A DNA stretch of 64,000 nucleotides from Croceicoccus mobilis. Lineage in GTDB: Bacteria > Pseudomonadota > Alphaproteobacteria > Sphingomonadales > Sphingomonadaceae. The first letter of the stretch is position 1, and the number at the start of each line of letters is the position of its first letter. The notes below the pieces were generated by a model. It saw only the letters and a program-made list of their open reading frames with translations, was not told the origin of the DNA and did no database searches. Below are positions 62,660-64,000 of the stretch, piece by piece. Made by a program: the position numbers and the translations under genes. Location: the NCBI RefSeq assembly GCF_001661965.1, contig NZ_LYWZ01000002.1, forward strand, positions 62,001 through 126,000. Direction: 5' to 3'.

Positions 62660-63343
62660 ATGGCAAGACCCGTCTATATTTCCGAAGCCGACCACGTCCG
62701 CGTCAGCGACGCCGTGGCTCAGGCCGAACTGTCCACATCGGGTGAGATCGTCACGATCCTTACCGACAGATCGGACGGCTATGTCGATGTCGCCCTGTGC
62801 TGGGCGGCGGCGGCGGCGTTCCTGGGGCTGATCGCCTTTGCCTTGAATGCCGATTTCTATCTCGCCTTCTACGAATGGATCACTGGCGCATGGATGGCCG
62901 AGCATACCCCGGCCGAAGTCATCTGGCTTGCCGCCCTGTTCGGCGCGGTGCAGTTCGCTGGGCTGATGATCGTGCAGCAATGGACCCCGTTCCGCATGCT
63001 GCTGGTGCCCGGCATCGTAAAGACGAAACGCGTGCATGGCCGCGCGGTATCCTGCTTCAAGGTCGGGGCCGAACGGCGCACCCATGGGCGCACCGGCATC
63101 CTCATCTACCTATCCATGCAGGAACACCGCGCGGAGATCGTCGCCGACGAGGCGATCGCGGGCAAGGTATCGGACGAGGTCTGGGGCGATGCCATGGTCA
63201 ACATGCTGGGCGAGCTTAAGGAAGGCCGCATCGCCGATGCCATGATCGCCGCGGTCGACAGCGTCGGCACCGTGCTGGCTGAACATTTCCCGCGGGCCGA
63301 GGATGACCAGAACGAGCTGCCCGACCGCCTGATCGAACTTTGA
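62660..63343 (+). CDS. TPM-domain protein 3
   Basis: 227 aa. ISEADHVRVSDAVAQAELST and GEIVTILTDRSDG open a cytoplasmic TPM domain; two membrane helices (ALCWAAAAAFLGLIAFALNA, IWLAALFGAVQFAGLMIVQQ) separate it from the C-terminal half with RTGILIYLSMQEHRAEIVAD. Preceded by AGGAGG. Closes the lemA/TPM run. Confidence 0.85.
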   Translation: MARPVYISEADHVRVSDAVAQAELSTSGEIVTILTDRSDGYVDVALCWAAAAAFLGLIAFALNADFYLAFYEWITGAWMAEHTPAEVIWLAALFGAVQFAGLMIVQQWTPFRMLLVPGIVKTKRVHGRAVSCFKVGAERRTHGRTGILIYLSMQEHRAEIVADEAIAGKVSDEVWGDAMVNMLGELKEGRIADAMIAAVDSVGTVLAEHFPRAEDDQNELPDRLIEL

Positions 63344-63366
63344 ACTGACGGACCTGACCACCCCCC

Positions 63367-63921
63367 ATGAATAAAATTACGACGCCCGATCACGACGCCC
63401 CCGAACAGATCGCCTGGCAGGGTGACTGGATCGTCGCCAAGACGCGGGGCCGCTGGGAATATGTGAGCCGCGCCCGTTCGATCCGCGCGGCGGTGATCCT
63501 GGCGGTGGATGACGGCCATGTGCTGCTGGTCGAGCAATATCGCGTGCCGCTGGGGCGCCGCTGCCTCGAACTGCCCGCAGGGCTGGTGGGCGACGATCAC
63601 GGCTCTGCCGACGAAGGCCCGCTGGCCGCCGCCGGGCGTGAGCTGGAGGAAGAGACCGGCTTTCGCGCCGGCACGCTTGAGGATGCGGGGGAATTCTTCT
63701 CCTCCCCCGGCATGGTCAGCGAAAGTTTCACCATGGTCATCGCCAGCGACCTGACGAAAACCGGCGATGGCGGCGGGGTCGAGGGCGAGGACATCATCGT
63801 CCACCGCGTACCTGTTGAGGGGATCGAGCAATATATCGCCGACCGCCGCGCCGATGGGCTGGCAATGGATGTAAAGCTGCTGCTGCTGCTTGGCTCGGGC
63901 ATGCTGTCGCGGGCGGCCTGA
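63367..63921 (+). CDS. NUDIX hydrolase, ADP-ribose pyrophosphatase-like
   Basis: 184 aa. Nudix box AAGRELEEETGF with the upstream LELPAGLVGDD (proline before the box, as in ADP-ribose pyrophosphatases NudF type). Cleaves ADP-ribose or related. 23 bases after the TPM run; may be co-transcribed. Confidence 0.9.
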   Translation: MNKITTPDHDAPEQIAWQGDWIVAKTRGRWEYVSRARSIRAAVILAVDDGHVLLVEQYRVPLGRRCLELPAGLVGDDHGSADEGPLAAAGRELEEETGFRAGTLEDAGEFFSSPGMVSESFTMVIASDLTKTGDGGGVEGEDIIVHRVPVEGIEQYIADRRADGLAMDVKLLLLLGSGMLSRAA

Positions 63922-64000
63922 AAATCGAAACCGGTCCGGTATCGGCGGGTGAGATTCACTTCACAGGCTCACGCTGGAAGGCGCTGGCAGGCCTGGCGAC

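Noticed and set aside
63922-64000. Start of another gene at the right edge
   Set aside because: A frame reading EIHFTGSRWKALAGLA looks protein-like, but no convincing start codon or ribosome binding site is visible before the window ends.

Overview
The window looks like a chromosomal segment of an alphaproteobacterium of the Sphingomonadales, most likely Erythrobacteraceae or a close relative. The reasons are: high GC with strong third-position bias; a circularly permuted (two-piece) ssrA on the minus strand whose tag reads ANDNEALALAA; a carboxynorspermidine-type polyamine route; and the gene runs holC-pepA / lptD-surA-pdxA-rsmA and lemA-TPM-TPM-TPM. No phage, insertion sequence, CRISPR array or defence island was recognised. 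Family assignments come from reading motifs by eye; no database search was possible.

Layout. 0-6 kb: a truncated XRE regulator with a dense palindrome cluster in front of it, then a minus-strand operon from carboxynorspermidine dehydrogenase (TTG start) to carboxynorspermidine decarboxylase, with four other genes between them (alpha/beta hydrolase, Cys-rich lipoprotein, macro-domain protein, NHL-repeat lipoprotein). 6-11 kb: a MAPEG protein, then ilvD, NAD(P)HX repair enzyme and an RNA methyltransferase, overlapping in one minus operon. 11-18 kb: small proteins, an AI-2E-type permease, a PurN fused to an MmcQ/YjbR domain, ndk, holC, pepA. 18-24 kb: envelope biogenesis (lptD, surA) with pdxA and rsmA. 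24-28 kb: an arginine succinyltransferase operon (M20 hydrolase, astA, astB). 28-37 kb: cold-shock protein, ahcY, peroxiredoxin, a phospholipase D protein, hemerythrin, a molybdopterin oxidoreductase with cytochrome b partner, tRNA-Arg(ACG). 37-45.5 kb: two Flp pilins, an M48 lipoprotein protease, accA, xerD, a large unknown secreted protein, aroK-aroB.

45.5-59 kb is the most coherent block: a long minus-strand run carries everything needed to convert propionyl-CoA to succinyl-CoA (pccB, epimerase, methylmalonyl-CoA mutase, pccA), with bioB, which makes the biotin cofactor of PCC, inside it. A divergent ScfR/RamB-type regulator sits opposite pccB, and the intergenic region holds two TTTGCAAA palindromes two helical turns apart, a ready-made operator. 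59-64 kb: ssrA, mscL, lemA with three TPM genes, and a NUDIX hydrolase.

The least explained structure is a pair of intergenic loci (11.7-12.36 kb and 32.1-32.65 kb). Each has the same order: repeat B, one small minus-strand gene, repeat A. The genes inside are unrelated, which suggests a repeat-bounded unit. Translational coupling (ATGA, TGATG, GTGA overlaps) and TTG/GTG starts backed by good ribosome binding sites are common throughout.
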